A stretch of DNA of 64,000 nt from NCBI GenBank assembly GCA_006384855.1, contig VCJN01000593.1:1-64000 (forward strand), read 5' to 3'. A model generated the notes under the pieces. That model was not told where the DNA came from. It made no database searches and saw only the letters and a list, made by a program, of their open reading frames with translations. Within the stretch, counting starts at the first letter, position 1; each line of letters starts with the position of its first letter. Source of the DNA: Tetraselmis striata. Lineage: Eukaryota; Chlorophyta; Chlorodendrophyceae; Chlorodendrales; Chlorodendraceae. The position numbers and the translations under genes are program-made. This document shows, in pieces, positions 22,687 to 33,762 of this stretch.

Positions 22687-25600
22687 ATGGCGGCGGTCGA
22701 AAGCATGGCCTCTTCTCCAGGATCCGGCGCGTCGGACACTACAGTTACATTACCGCTGTGTTCGTGCCGCAGCGGGTACTCGTGTGATTGCGACGCGCGT
22801 GCGAGTGATCGTAAGGAGCCTGAGAAAAGGAAGTACACGTGGGGCAAGGGCTGCGATGAGGTCGCCGAAAGCGATAATGGCAAGGTCTCGTCTCTGATCA
22901 GCAAGCGCACCTCTCGCGATTGTATCCGCCTCATGCTCGCCAAGGAGGCTAGCGAGCAGTCGCCATGCTGTTCGCGCAAGTGCGTGCACAAGCTATACAC
23001 ACAGTGCGGAGAGGCCCTCGTTGATGCCGTGTTGGACCGTGCGTTGACCGTATACTCTGGCAATCAGAACCGCTCCTTTGACCGGCTCGCTCAGGTTCTC
23101 AGGGGTGGCTACGAGTCGGCATCCGACAAGTTCGATTACATGTTTGATCACGGTGGCTACTTGCGCTCTTTCGATCATCGGGGCCCCATCTACACGTGTG
23201 GGCGTGCGTGGGAGGCCTTGCATCAGGTCTCGAAACACAGACGTCTCGTGATCCAGCGGTCGGTGGTGGATAACGAACCCACGTACATCAGGCAGCGCAA
23301 GCAATACGAGAGCAGACAAACCGGACCGAGGGAGCATGTGCGCATGTTTCTCGAGCACTTCTTCTCGGATGACCTCGGTCACGTCGAGATCATGCCTTTT
23401 CATGACGGAAACAGCGAGACCTTCAAGAAGCACCTACCTCCCTGGATGACCAAGATTTGCGTCTACTACTACTACAAGTCGTGGGCCGAGGACGACAACG
23501 CCATTCTCCGTGGTGAGGCCCATTTTGTCCCACTGATGACATACCGTTTCGTCCCGCTGACGACAGACCGTTTCGTCCCGCTGATGACAAACCGTTTCGT
23601 CCCACTGAGGACAAACCGTTTTGTCCCGCTGATGACAGACCGTTTTGTCCCGCTGATGACAGACCGTTTTGTCCCGCTAATTACATCACGTTTTTGTCCC
23701 GCTGATGACAAACCGTTTCGTCCCACTGATGACATACCGTTTCGTCCCGCTGATGACAAACCGTTTCGTCCCACTGATGACAAACCGTTTCGTCCCGCTG
23801 ATGACAAACCGTTTCGTCCCGCTGATGACAAACCGTTTCGTCCCACTGATGACAAACCGTTTCGTCCCGCTGATGACAGACCGTTTTGTCCCGCTGATGA
23901 CAAACCGTTTCGTCCCACTGATGACAGACCGTTTCGTCCCACTGATGACACACCGTTTCGTCCCTCTATTTACAAACCGTTTCGTCCCGCTATCGCCAGA
24001 ACGTTTAGTCCCACCGACGCCGGACCGATTTCGTCCCACTGATGACAGAACGTTTCGCACCGCTCATGGCATACCGTTTCGTCCCACCGACCACAAAAGT
24101 ATTTGTCCCACATAATTAGCCGATATCGTCCCACTGCAGAGAGAACGTCTTGTCCCACTGCTGAGAGACGGTTTTGTCCCACTACTGACATACCGTTTCG
24201 TCACACTGATGACAGATTGTTTCGCCATGCTGATTACAGAATTATTCACCCACTACCGATATAATTATTTCGACCCACTTTAGACCGAACTTTTCTGTCT
24301 CGCATTATGAGACCTTATTTGTATACCGACCTATCATGCCCCTGCCCCTTTGTAGATTTGGCTACCGAGAGCGAAGTGAAGCTCGCATCGTTCGACACTT
24401 TCCGCCGGACTTGGAAGGAAGACTTCCCGGATGTCACCACGCCGAAGGTGAAGCGATTCAGCCACTGTCCCATATGCGCGGCGGGCAAAGCACTCAGAGA
24501 CCAAGCTCGCGAGATTTGCACAAAGGACATGACGCCAGAGGAACGTCAAGTGCACCGTCAACATCAGCAGCTGGTGAGGCGTCAGGTCAGAGCTGAGCAG
24601 AAGGTACACCTCGAGAGAGTGCGCCAGGAACGAAGGGATCTGAACAACGCCGTCTTCCAGTCGCGCCTTGGCCATGGAAACTTCTTCTTCTTCGAAATTG
24701 ATAGCATGGACTCCGCGAAGACCCTGCTGCCTCACTGGGTTCGCATCCCCAAGACTGTGAAGCCCGACATGCTCCTCAAGTACCACCTCACCTGTGTGAA
24801 GTACGACGGATACCGCCCGGACGACATCTACTACTACATCCAACACCATCCCCCACGATTCGTCCACGACGTGCACTCTGATATGGATCACGATCATGAA
24901 GGTGAGCTCGTTAGCCTCCCGATAGGTTCGCCGTGGTTGTCCGGTAGCCATGGACTGATGAAATCTGGTCTGCGATGCAGGAAATTCAACACCGTGGTAG
25001 AAAGATTCCGTACATCAGAATCCAGATGGACAACACCGTCAGGGAGAACAAGAATAGGAACGTGGCGGCCCTCTGCAATTGGCTTGTGTCTATCGGCATC
25101 TGCGACGTCATTCATTTGGTCTTCTTGCCTGTCGGGCACACTCACGAACGGGTTGACCAGATCTTCAGCCGCATCAGTCTTGCGCTATCTCGCAGCTCCG
25201 CCTACACAATCGAGGCCTTTCTTGACTTGGTGGCGAAGGCATTCTCGCCCACTCCGGAGATTGCTGAGCTCTCATTCTCCCTCGACTTCTCTGAGTGGTT
25301 AAGGCCCCATTTCCAAGACCACATTCAGGACATCAGTAAGCCGCACAAATTCGAGTTCACCCGTGACGACGCCGCCGCGTCTGGCGGCTCGTTGCGCACC
25401 GCCTTGTGGTCCAACACACCGCTTTCTGAGCCCGTGCAGATCTTGAAGAGCGCGCCAACTGGGACGCCCGAGATTCGTGCGGGCCGGCCCCTTTTGTACG
25501 CTCTCTGCGACAAAAAGAAGCCCGACGCGGTGAAGGTCCAGAGGTACTTGGATGATTTCAAGAAGGTCAGGTCGTACATCACGGACCTGGCGGTCCAGTG

Positions 25601-26627
25601 GCACTTCTCCCCAGTCGAGCGCGAGAGCTGGAAGAATCTGCTCGACGACTTGGATGAGATGCAAACTGCTCCTTCGGCAGCTTTCTCCGGTTCTGGCCGC
25701 AACGGAAAGAGGAAGTTGACGACTTCTTGCGCGAGCACGGGCAGACCGCGCCTGCTGAGGCACGTCACACGATGGCTACCAACGCAGACCTCAACAATGC
25801 CGAAGCCGCTCGCGTTGAAGCCGAGGTTCGTGCTCAAGTGCTTCAAGATGACAGCGCCTTCCGGGGAGTTCACGCCGGCGCCAAGGAGAGGCTTCATGAC
25901 AACACATCGCCCAGCGATGCAAAGGGCTCGAACCTCGTTGTCATCGACGTCTCCGATGTGAGTCCCATTGTTTGTCATTTTTGTCCTTTACGGGACAAAA
26001 CAATTTGGTTCATCTACCTTGCTTGTTATTTTGTCCCAACTGGGACAAAAATGACGTGGCGTCTCGCTCGGGACTAACATAGCTCGCGGTCTTGGTTATC
26101 GTTAGGTGCATGAGGAAGACAAGTGTCCTGAAACTCTTGGTGATTGGGAGTCGAGATTCGTCATCGGGCTTGTGAAGTCGCGCGAGAATACCGAAGACAC
26201 GTTGACCGTGGCCGTATACGAGCCCTTCCATGCCGATGCAAAGGGCAAACCCCTCATGCCCCTATGGTTGTACGCGCAGACAAAAGGAGGGAAGAAGCCA
26301 GTTGACACAAGCAGGGAGAAGTGCCTGACGCTTCCTTGGAAGCTTGTTGAAGCCGTCCCCCTATCGTACGCGAAGGCCATCCACGACGCGTCGGGAAGTC
26401 GAGAGGTGTTCAACGAGGACGGCACCATGGTCAGAAAGAAGTGGTACGGTAAAAGCGTCCAAGTCGTGAAGACATATGCGCAAACTGGGTGGCAAATCAG
26501 CCAGCCACGTAACAACTGCGTCCACGTCATGTCAACCACCCCAGCGCAACGCAAACCCGGCGGAGTCGTCAAGTTTAACGCAGCCACGAAGAAGGACTTG
26601 CTTGAGTTGGGGATGCTCAACGAATAA
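22687..26627 (+). CDS. DUF7869-type transposase-like protein, multi-exon
   Basis: Start chosen at ATG 22687 (MAAVESMASS), after a poly-C run; an in-frame ATG exists at 22558. Exons: 22687-23512, 24356-24901, 24981-25957 and 26106-26627. Exon 1 has CSCRSGYSCDC and PCCSRKCVHKLY. Exon 2 has HCPICAAGKA (zinc-binding type) and FFFFEIDSMD. Exon 3 has the family core QMDNTVRENKNRNV, then LPVGHTHERVDQIFSRIS. The last exon has an acidic/basic C-terminus. Intron 23513-24355 is mostly minisatellite, and phases match there and at 25957/26106. Phase breaks at 24901/24981 and a frameshift near 25690 suggest decay or misplaced splice sites. A nuclease/transposase role is my inference from the DN..ENKN and GHTHE..DQ motifs and the mobile-element setting. 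TGTAA follows at 26665-26669. Confidence 0.6.
23520..24290 (+). repeat. 24-bp minisatellite, ~21 good and ~10 degenerate units, inside an intron
   Basis: Same unit and genomic orientation as the other two arrays, but here in a plus-strand intron (G|GTGAGG at 23513, CCCCTTTGTAG| ending 24355; phase 1 both sides). Units are regular up to about 24040, then diverge progressively toward the 3' splice site. Confidence 0.9.
25979..26051 (+). repeat. Two palindromic GTCC...GGGAC motifs in the last intron
   Basis: TTGTCCTTTACGGGACAAAA at 25981-26000 and TTGTCCCAACTGGGACAA at about 26031-26048, both in intron 25958-26105. They match the motifs outside both gene ends. Confidence 0.7.
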
Positions 26628-26664
26628 ACTATCAGCAACGTCTTGTGGCTAGCTAGCCGCTGGA

Positions 26665-26669
26665 TGTAA
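26665..26669 (+). terminator. TGTAA polyadenylation-type signal
   Basis: TGTAA, 38 bases after the stop of the DUF7869-type gene. TGTAA is the usual poly(A) signal in green algae; the use here is inferred. Confidence 0.4.
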
Positions 26670-26703
26670 TAATCATAATAAATATTTATTTCATTGCCTC
26701 ATC

Positions 26704-26724
26704 TTGTCCCATTTTGGACAAAAT
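26704..26724 (-). repeat. Right-end motif, inverted relative to left end
   Basis: TTGTCCCATTTTGGACAAAA on the plus strand. On the minus strand it reads TGTCCAAAATGGGACAA, one base different from the left-end motif at 14925. Confidence 0.6.
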
Positions 26725-26725
26725 G

Positions 26726-27294
26726 CTCCAAAACCAACATTGGATATGCGTTGCGGCTGGCCTGCACGCTGATGAATGTTGCACTGCACCCAAGGTCTAC
26801 AAACCCAAGCTACATCACTAGTGAGTCTTAAGTACTGATAGTAGACCCGGGAACTAGGGTATAAACAAACCCTACGGTGCAAAATGAATTCCACGGTGCA
26901 AAATAGGTTAAATTACTGTTGCCACTTGTCTTGCGTGTAACTACTAGACTAATACTAAAATCGACGTGTGCGGTCCTAACCCGCAGCCCGTCGCTATTTT
27001 AGTAACACATGACTAACTACAGACAGGTTCCTAGCACCTTCGTCTGTTCGTAGCACAGTGATATGATATTATCTACTATTGCTATAGCAAATGCTATATA
27101 TAGCGTTCTAGATGGTTCCAGTGGGTTCTAGTACCTACCGCTAATACGCTCCTAAGGCAGCGCTCGGTAAATTACGCTAGGTGATCTCATCCGCTGGTAG
27201 CAGAAGTCAACAGCGCGTCCGACAGTCGTGGTGCTGCTGGTACGCATGCGTATGTACAGGTTACTCGCACCCTACGGGTACTCGTAATACTGTG
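26726..27294. other. No gene recognised
   Basis: AT-richer stretch with short frames only. Confidence 0.4.
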
Positions 27295-27460
27295 CACTTC
27301 CTGGTCGCCTCGTAGTCGCTCGTACTGTCGCTCGTCGACCTCGTACTAGTACTTCGCCTTCGCTTGTACTCGCACTCGTTCGCCTCAGTCGCCAGTTCTT
27401 TGCTCCTTCGTTGGCTCCAGCAGTACATGGTACATCAATGTAGAGGGCATAACAAGCAGT
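27295..27460 (-). repeat. ~165-bp dispersed repeat, copy 2
   Basis: Partner of 13290-13452. It directly follows the transposase-like fragment on the minus strand, so probably belongs to the same element. Confidence 0.7.
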
Positions 27461-28990
27461 GAACGATATACTTCTTTATGTCAGGGACGTTCAGGCACTT
27501 CTCCACCTGGTACCACGTCTCGGTAAGCTCTGACCCGTCCTTCGGTAGCATGTGCTTCTTCAGCAGCTTCGACAGCCTCTCGAAGGCCACCATCTTTATG
27601 TTGTGCTTCAGCTTCCACTCGCAGAGATTGAGCGCGGCCTCCATCAGGGTGGCGTCGGCACCGGTGTACAACTGACGGCGTCTGTTGCGAAGTGGAGTGG
27701 AGGAACTGGTGTTAGCAACAGACTAGTAGGCGCCACACAGGGGGCGAGGGGGGGGGGGGGGGGTCGACACGATACATGCTCACCTCTTCCCGTCGCCGTA
27801 CTTCCCTCGAGCGCTGTTGGTCCCTGTATTGAAGTCATACCTCGCGCCAGCGTCTCCTTCACCGTCGCTGTCGCCGCGGCTGTCGCCATATGGGTTGCCA
27901 TCCATCCTCAACCCCCGCGACAATGCCTTCGGCGTCGCTATCGGCGTCCAAAAGTTTGCGTAGCTTCTGTCAGGTGCACATGCGCGCAAGCATGTAAACC
28001 AACGCGCGCGGAACCGTCATCTTCAGCAAATCGTCGTTTGCACCTTGTCAGTGCGATATTCTTACCAATACCTAAACTATGGGGCAACAACGCGGGCAAT
28101 AAGCACCCTCCGAAGGCACCGTCGGTGGGTGCGCAAGGGCCGCACCGCCGGTAGGTCGTCGATGGCGCCTTGAGGCAACCTGCGAGTGAAATCGATCAGC
28201 TGCTCTGTCGTCAAGAATATCGGTTGTATCTCCGACTCAGTTAGCTCTCCCGAGTCGCCGTCGCGGTGTAACCCACCTTCATCACCAGCCAGCTCCCTAT
28301 CCGCCGGGTCTGCGTCCTCGTTATCCCATCTCCGACATGTACGTTGGGTGATACACACGAGTGGCTATCACATATGGCGGCGGTGGGCCTATGACAAGTG
28401 TAGTAACGGGACGGCAGGGAGGGCACCATGGGTGGGGGGGAGGGGGGTGGCTACTTGGCCGAGAAAGCTCCCCCGCGTCCCGAACATCTTGGTTATGACC
28501 GTCTATCGTGAAGCTCGGCATTCATCTCATGCGCTGCCATGCTTGCTGCCATGCCACCATCAGACGACACCGAACGCCTCTCCCCGCCGCGCGCTGGGTA
28601 GTGCGGGGCTCGCTGATTCGTTTCGGGGAGACGGGAGCGGCGGAGAGGGAGGCGGGGGGGGGGGGGATGGCGGCGGTGACAACATCGATGCATCACCCGG
28701 CTCGCCCCGCGTTTCGGTCTGACCGGGTCCGGACGGAGCAGAGGCATGACGGACGTACGGTGCAGCAGGGGCGCCATTACCACCGGCTGCGACAAGCGCG
28801 GTGCTTGGTGTCCGGAGGCGCGGCGCACGCCTCCTTCCATCTGTGATTGTCGTAAAATTGAGTCTTCGAGACAGGGGCGCCACATGCGTCGCAGCGCACT
28901 CTCTTTATCGCCGCTTCCCAAGTCCCCGTCGCAGCCCTCCGTGCCCTCATGAATACGGCGCTTGGAGTTGCGACGCCCCATGGCACACCA
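27450..28990 (-). pseudogene. TNP2-like transposase N-terminal fragment
   Basis: Minus-strand exon-like pieces in order. Around 28930-28790: KRVRCDACGAPVSKTQFY then HRWKEAC, a zinc-finger-like start. Around 28350-28080: TESEIQPIFLTTEQLIDF. At 27990-27785: SYANFWTPIATPKALSRGL then an Asp/Gly-rich tail, ending at donor GTGAGC. At 27665-27455: LNLCEWKLKHNIKMVAFERL, LLKKHMLP, ETWYQVEKCLNVPDIKKY. The last piece matches the helical region before the nuclease in TNP2-family (CACTA-like) transposases. The nuclease domain is absent, so the copy is truncated. The intron at about 27785-27670 carries a poly-C run on the sense strand. Confidence 0.5.
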
Positions 28991-29689
28991 GTACTCGGCG
29001 CCGGCGGCTCGCAGGGGCGGGGTGGTGGATAGGAGCTAGTCAATGGCGCTCCGGCTGCTGCGATGCATGGTAAAGTGTCCGCGGGACTTGCAGCAATTCA
29101 GCCGGCGGTTTGAGGCATGTGCTGAGGCGTTAAAGTGTGGTGTGGCGAAAGTGCCATACGTTACGTGTTGCCGCCCGAGCCGCGATGTGGGTACAATGTA
29201 CTGTGGGGAAGGCACATGCTACTGGTAGCCTTGATACTAGTAGGAATTACGGACCGCGGGCAGCCGGGCACGCTAGTACAACTACCGAGCCTAGCAGAAA
29301 AGTGGCAATTACACGGTAGATACGGCGATTACAAGCCCATTCCGTGGGAAAATCACGATTACGGGCCATTACAGTGTAATTACGAGACAAGGTGGGAGCC
29401 TAGTGATCAAGCCCGATTCAAAAGACCCGTAGCGTTATTTCACCAACTTCATCCACGCGCATGTGCCGGCGCGGCTGCAGTTCGATTCTCTACAAGGGTC
29501 ACTTCTGAACAAGTACTAGAAATCATTGGATCTCGTGGGAAGAATTTTGGATTGGGGCCCCGCACGCCGCACATATGTGGACGTCACGCGCGGACCGGAA
29601 ACTGCATTGGCAGGTCCTAGCATTGACCCGATCGTGACATTGTCCGCCTGCGAGATTACCCATTACTCATGCTACGCGTGTTGTGATGA
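28991..29689. other. No confident gene
   Basis: A plus-strand frame at 29135-29620 is open but matches nothing recognised. Confidence 0.3.
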
Positions 29690-29935
29690 TGTCTCGTCAT
29701 TGGCAGGTCGTAGCAGCCGAAAGGGCAAGGGATTCGCCAGGTTTCGCTCTTCATGTCGTGTTGGTCGACAGTCACCCGACTCAACTCGAAGGCGGGACCA
29801 AGCGCGTGGATGTGTGGGAGCACATCATGCGCATTGAGGATGAGAATTGCGGCACACGACTGATGACTTTCCAAGAAGAGATCGCGCACTACCGCTTCAA
29901 AAGGGCAAACCCGGGCACTAACGAGACCATGACTG

Positions 29936-29966
<31 letters not shown>

Positions 29967-30433
29967 ACTTTGCTCAAGCTGCCGACCCATCTCAAAATAA
30001 AGGCTCGGGCTCCTCGAGACAAGGGTACATCCCCTTCCATAGCAGGCCCATGGTTCCATGAATAATTAAATTATAGTAAAATATTTTCTCCGATGTGCCA
30101 CAAATATCTGTAAAGACGACATGGCAGGGGTCGGGCATGCCGGACAAAGGCGGAGAGGGCGATTCACAGACACCGCCTAAGCAAAAGTGTGAATCATCGG
30201 ACGATGAGCAACCCATTTTTATCATGACTGCGAAGAAGGTCAACCTCTCCCAAGCTGGGCCAAACCCCAAGGCCAAGGCCAAGCCCGACCCCAAGCCCGC
30301 TGCACCCGCGGCCAAGCCCACGCCCAAGTCCAAGGAGCCCCCCGAGCCACCAAAAGGCGGGCGTCAGCGCAATGCCCCCCGTGGTGTTAGGAGAGATTAT
30401 CAAAAGAAACTCGAGGCCACATCCGCCAAGTAG
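29690..30433 (+). CDS. Hypothetical gene with Lys/Pro-rich C-terminus
   Basis: Two coding-like pieces. Near 29745-29935: GFALHVVLVDSHPTQLEGG then VWEHIMRIEDENCGTRLM and FQEEIAHYRFKR. Near 30107-30433: ESSDDEQPIFIMTAKKVNLS, then a Lys/Pro/Ala tail (PKAKAKPDPKPAAPAAKPTP) and stop. They are separated by a poly-C run at 29937-29966 and an AT-rich stretch, as expected for an intron, but I see no clear GT donor. The basic low-complexity tail would suit a DNA- or RNA-binding protein. Confidence 0.35.
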
Positions 30434-30749
30434 GCCGCAGCCGGCACATCAATGGAACTGATAGAGCAGAAAATTACCTTTAGTGCCGCTGATACACCGA
30501 CCCTCCCACCTCGCCCAGTTTCAAATCCAGCATAGTTGTAAATAACACCCTTTCGTCTTGCAAATTTCCAATTAAAACCAAGCGCCCACTTGAGTCACAG
30601 TGAACAAGGTGGCTAGCATCTTGATTCTACACTTTGAGCGCTTCTGCCCCGGGCTATGTTTTCTCACCTTGGTTCCTTAACACAATAACATGCGATAAAC
30701 TGACTGACTGGCAAAACACATAGACATAATGTCAACGGGCGAGGTCGGT
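30434..30749. other. No gene recognised
   Basis: Nothing supportable seen. Confidence 0.4.
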
Positions 30750-31822
30750 GAGCGCGAGGAGACGGGAGCCCGGCACTAACAAGCATGGCGGGGGGTCAGG
30801 GGCGGATCGGCGGAGAGGCCAAGCCTGGCAGAAGACATGAATCGGAGTGCCAAAAGAGCTCGGGGGCCAGAAGACGGGAACCGGAGTGCGCTCAGGGAGC
30901 CGCGGCCACCGAGTAGGAGGAGTCAGATGGCGACCAGCCCAGTCTGACCCTGGACGGAAGGCTACAACGATGAGGCACGCTGCGGTGGCAAGCGGCGCGC
31001 ATGCGAGCAAGATCGGCTTGCGACCACTGAGCAACGACACGCGGACGGGGGGGGGGGGGGGGTCTCTTCCCCAACACTCCCCATTTGGGATCCTACCGCA
31101 AATGCTCAGGCGGGCGTGATGGAGGCAATAGTAACATCGGCGGATCGGTAATAATGAGCGTCCTATATTATTACGACCTCGGCCTTGCGTCGGTCTCTCC
31201 GAGATCCGCCTGCGGGTGGGGAGGGAGTGTGTACGATTTGGACGACGGGGGCAGCCTACTCGCAAGGGTTGTTCAAAATACAATCGTGATATCGTACCTT
31301 GGTACGACATGTGGCCGACATGCAGAAGATCTGGCGTGCCCCCACCCATATGTGTTCCACGTGTGAATTACTCGAATTCCGGCTAATACGGCGGAGTGTT
31401 TGGCGGCGGCCTGCGGCCGACCCGTTCGGAACACCCGGAAAAACCTCGCGAGCGAGCGCGAGGGAGACGGGAGCCCGGCGCACTTACAGGCGGGGAGGGC
31501 GTTCGGGGGCGGAGAGGCCATGCATGGAAGCGACTCAGGGGCCATGAGACATGAACCGGAGTGCCATGAGGGAGTCGCGGCCACGCAGTGGGAGGAGTTA
31601 GATGGCGGCCATCCATGTCTGGCCCTGGACAGGGCGGGGCTACAGTGACGAGGCGCGCTGCGGCGGCAAGCGGCGCGCATGCGAGCAGGACCGGCTTGCC
31701 GACCACTGAGCGACGACACTACGCGGACGGGAAGGGGGGTGCCCGCCTTCCCCCCTTCAGTCTCCCTTTGGGATCCTACCGCAAGAGCCCAGGCGGGCGC
31801 GATGGAGGCAGTATCCGCGGAC
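30750..31822 (+). repeat. Direct duplication of ~390 bp (30750-31147 and 31455-31822)
   Basis: Both halves run from GGAGACGGGAGCCCGG through GGCAAGCGGCGCGCATGCGAGC to TTTGGGATCCTACCGCAA and end in a G-rich GATGGAGGCA stretch (each piece quoted is in both copies, with small differences). Copy 1 contains a 16-G run (31047-31062) where copy 2 has only GGGAAGGGGGG. No protein family recognised. Confidence 0.75.
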
Positions 31823-33762
31823 CGCGGCCGAGGCCAGCTACAGCCACAGCCGGCGCGGCGGGGTGATCGGCGCCGCGACATGCGGTTTGTTTTCAGCGAT
31901 GGCACCGGTGGAGCTAAGATGGAGCACGGCGACCGTAAATTGCGCGGTACCGGTGCATTACTGATGGAAAACCTTTTCAGGGGTGGGGCGAGTACTGCAT
32001 TCCGAATCCGCGTACTGTTAATTTGCGGTAGTCGCTCGTACTTGAGACTGCCGGTAATTATATCCGGAAAATTAACACCGTTACCGATCACGTGATGAAG
32101 GGCGGCGGGGCTTGGAAACGAAAGAGAATGGCCGGAAGCTTGAGATATAATTACACAATATATGTTCCTATTGTAGTGGGAGATGACATGCTGCCCTAGG
32201 GCATGCTAAGAAGAACTCAGTCTCGGCGGTGGAGAGCAGCATGCTAGCACGTTGTATACAATTTTCTATTTCTCCTCCGCGGAGGGACGCTGCTCCCCGC
32301 TCGCGCTCGCCTCACACTGCTCCATCAGCCCTTTAACCTTCTCTTCCTCTCCATGTAGTCCCGCCTATGCTAAGGTCTCCTCCCACTGCTGTCTCTGGCT
32401 GAGCCGCTGCTGCCGCTGCGCTGCCACCGCTCTCCGCGCCCTTCAATATCAGCACATCCATGGGTGGGTTGCGCAGTAGTTCACACATTCTAGCGGCAGA
32501 GGTGCCAAGTAATGCATGCACTAGGTCATTGAGGTGGGGGAGTCACGCCCCGTGAGGTCTGCCATCTCCTTGGCCTCTTGCCTCAGTGCCACGAGCTCTT
32601 CAAAAAGCTTCGGAGGGGTGCATGTGCATGTCCCACCTGTCCGTAGTCTGCCGGGCGGGTGTCGCCTCGACTATTGTATTGGCTATCGGAGCATGAATTC
32701 TGGATCCAGGGACCTACAGGTCGCAGGTTCGCACCCTAATGATGTTAGCCGGCAGAATGACTGTCAGCCGGGGGGGGGGGGGGGGGGGGGGGTCGTGTGA
32801 CAATGTCGAGTACTCGTACTCGTACGATGTCTATCGAAGACTACGAGTAGTATATGCTGTGCAATAGGATGCCGCCGTGGGGCAAGCAGCGTGCTTTTGA
32901 GACGATTGTCGCCTCGATAATTACTGCCCAAATCGAGGCATAAAAATTAGCTGCGCGTACGATTGCACAGGGTAAGTATTATTATCATTTCAAATCATCA
33001 TTGACTGAATAGGGCGAGTATTTCAAATTTGGGATTAATAAATGTAACAAATGTCCGCGTGACCAGCAACCTTTACCGGTTGCACACTGAGCCTACATAC
33101 TAGTGCCTGTCTCACCGTCTGCCGCCCTCTGCAAGCGGGCACGGCTCGGAAAACTGCCCAGCAGTACAAACCTAAGATGTCAACAGGTAGTTGCATTCAA
33201 AATCAAGGTAGCGGCCATGCGTGAATCCGCAAGAAATGGATGGGCGGGAGGGAGGTGAGCTTGCGCAAGCTGTGCTAGCAGGCCGGCCCCAGCCGGAAAA
33301 ATGTATAGATATTATTCATATGCATATATCTATATATATGTATGTATATATCTATATATCTACATCTATATATATGCATGTATATATATATATATACATG
33401 TATGCATACATGTGTATATATGCACGGACTAACATATGATGCATGGTAGATGCAGCAAATCGGAGACTGATGTTGCCGCGTACACTGCACCAGCGGCATG
33501 AGTAGCCAGCTCCTATAGGCAGCGTTGTGGATATGACGTCATGGGGCTACTTGTGCATTTGTATGTAATGTGCCAATAAAAAACAAGGTTCATCTACATT
33601 CATCTATAAGTTCATCCAATATGCTGTCGGCCACCGGATTTACCAAGCAAACCGGATATGGCAATAGATAACAAAAGGACACGCGCGTCAAAGGGGATAC
33701 ATCTCATTTTACATACTACACATTTTGTATCTATCTATCTATATGGACATATTTTGCGGATA
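31823..33762. other. No gene; TA-rich microsatellite and long G run
   Basis: A 23-G run lies at 32770-32792. An ATATATGCATGTATATATA-type simple repeat lies at about 33315-33425. Bases 32145-32270 resemble 52210-52320 loosely, suggesting another repeat family. Confidence 0.4.
33709..33713 (-). terminator. TGTAA polyadenylation-type signal
   Basis: TGTAA on the minus strand, 50 bases after the stop of the 13-exon gene. Confidence 0.4.

Larger units (their letters stand above)
14815..26725. mobile_element. Putative ~12-kb element: DUF7869-type gene plus DNA methyltransferase-like gene
   Basis: Two divergent multi-exon genes start 22146 (minus) and about 22687 (plus), and their 3' ends point outwards at 15048 and 26627. 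Just outside each 3' end lies the same motif in inverted orientation: TGTCCAAACTGGGACAA at 14925-14941, and on the minus strand TGTCCAAAATGGGACAA at about 26704-26720. Introns of both genes share one minisatellite. I infer one mobile unit with the DUF7869-type protein as transposase and the methyltransferase as accessory. Exact termini and target duplication could not be fixed. Both genes show frame problems, so this copy may be inactive. Confidence 0.55.

Noticed and set aside
17892..24290. CRISPR-like array
   Set aside because: Units are directly adjacent with no spacers, and the setting is eukaryotic introns.
27478..28154. Plus-strand frames opposite the TNP2-like fragment
   Set aside because: The minus strand carries the family motifs and splice-like structure; plus-strand frames are shadows.
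33315..33425. TATATATGCATG-rich stretch as a promoter
   Set aside because: It is a simple-sequence repeat and not placed upstream of a recognised gene start.
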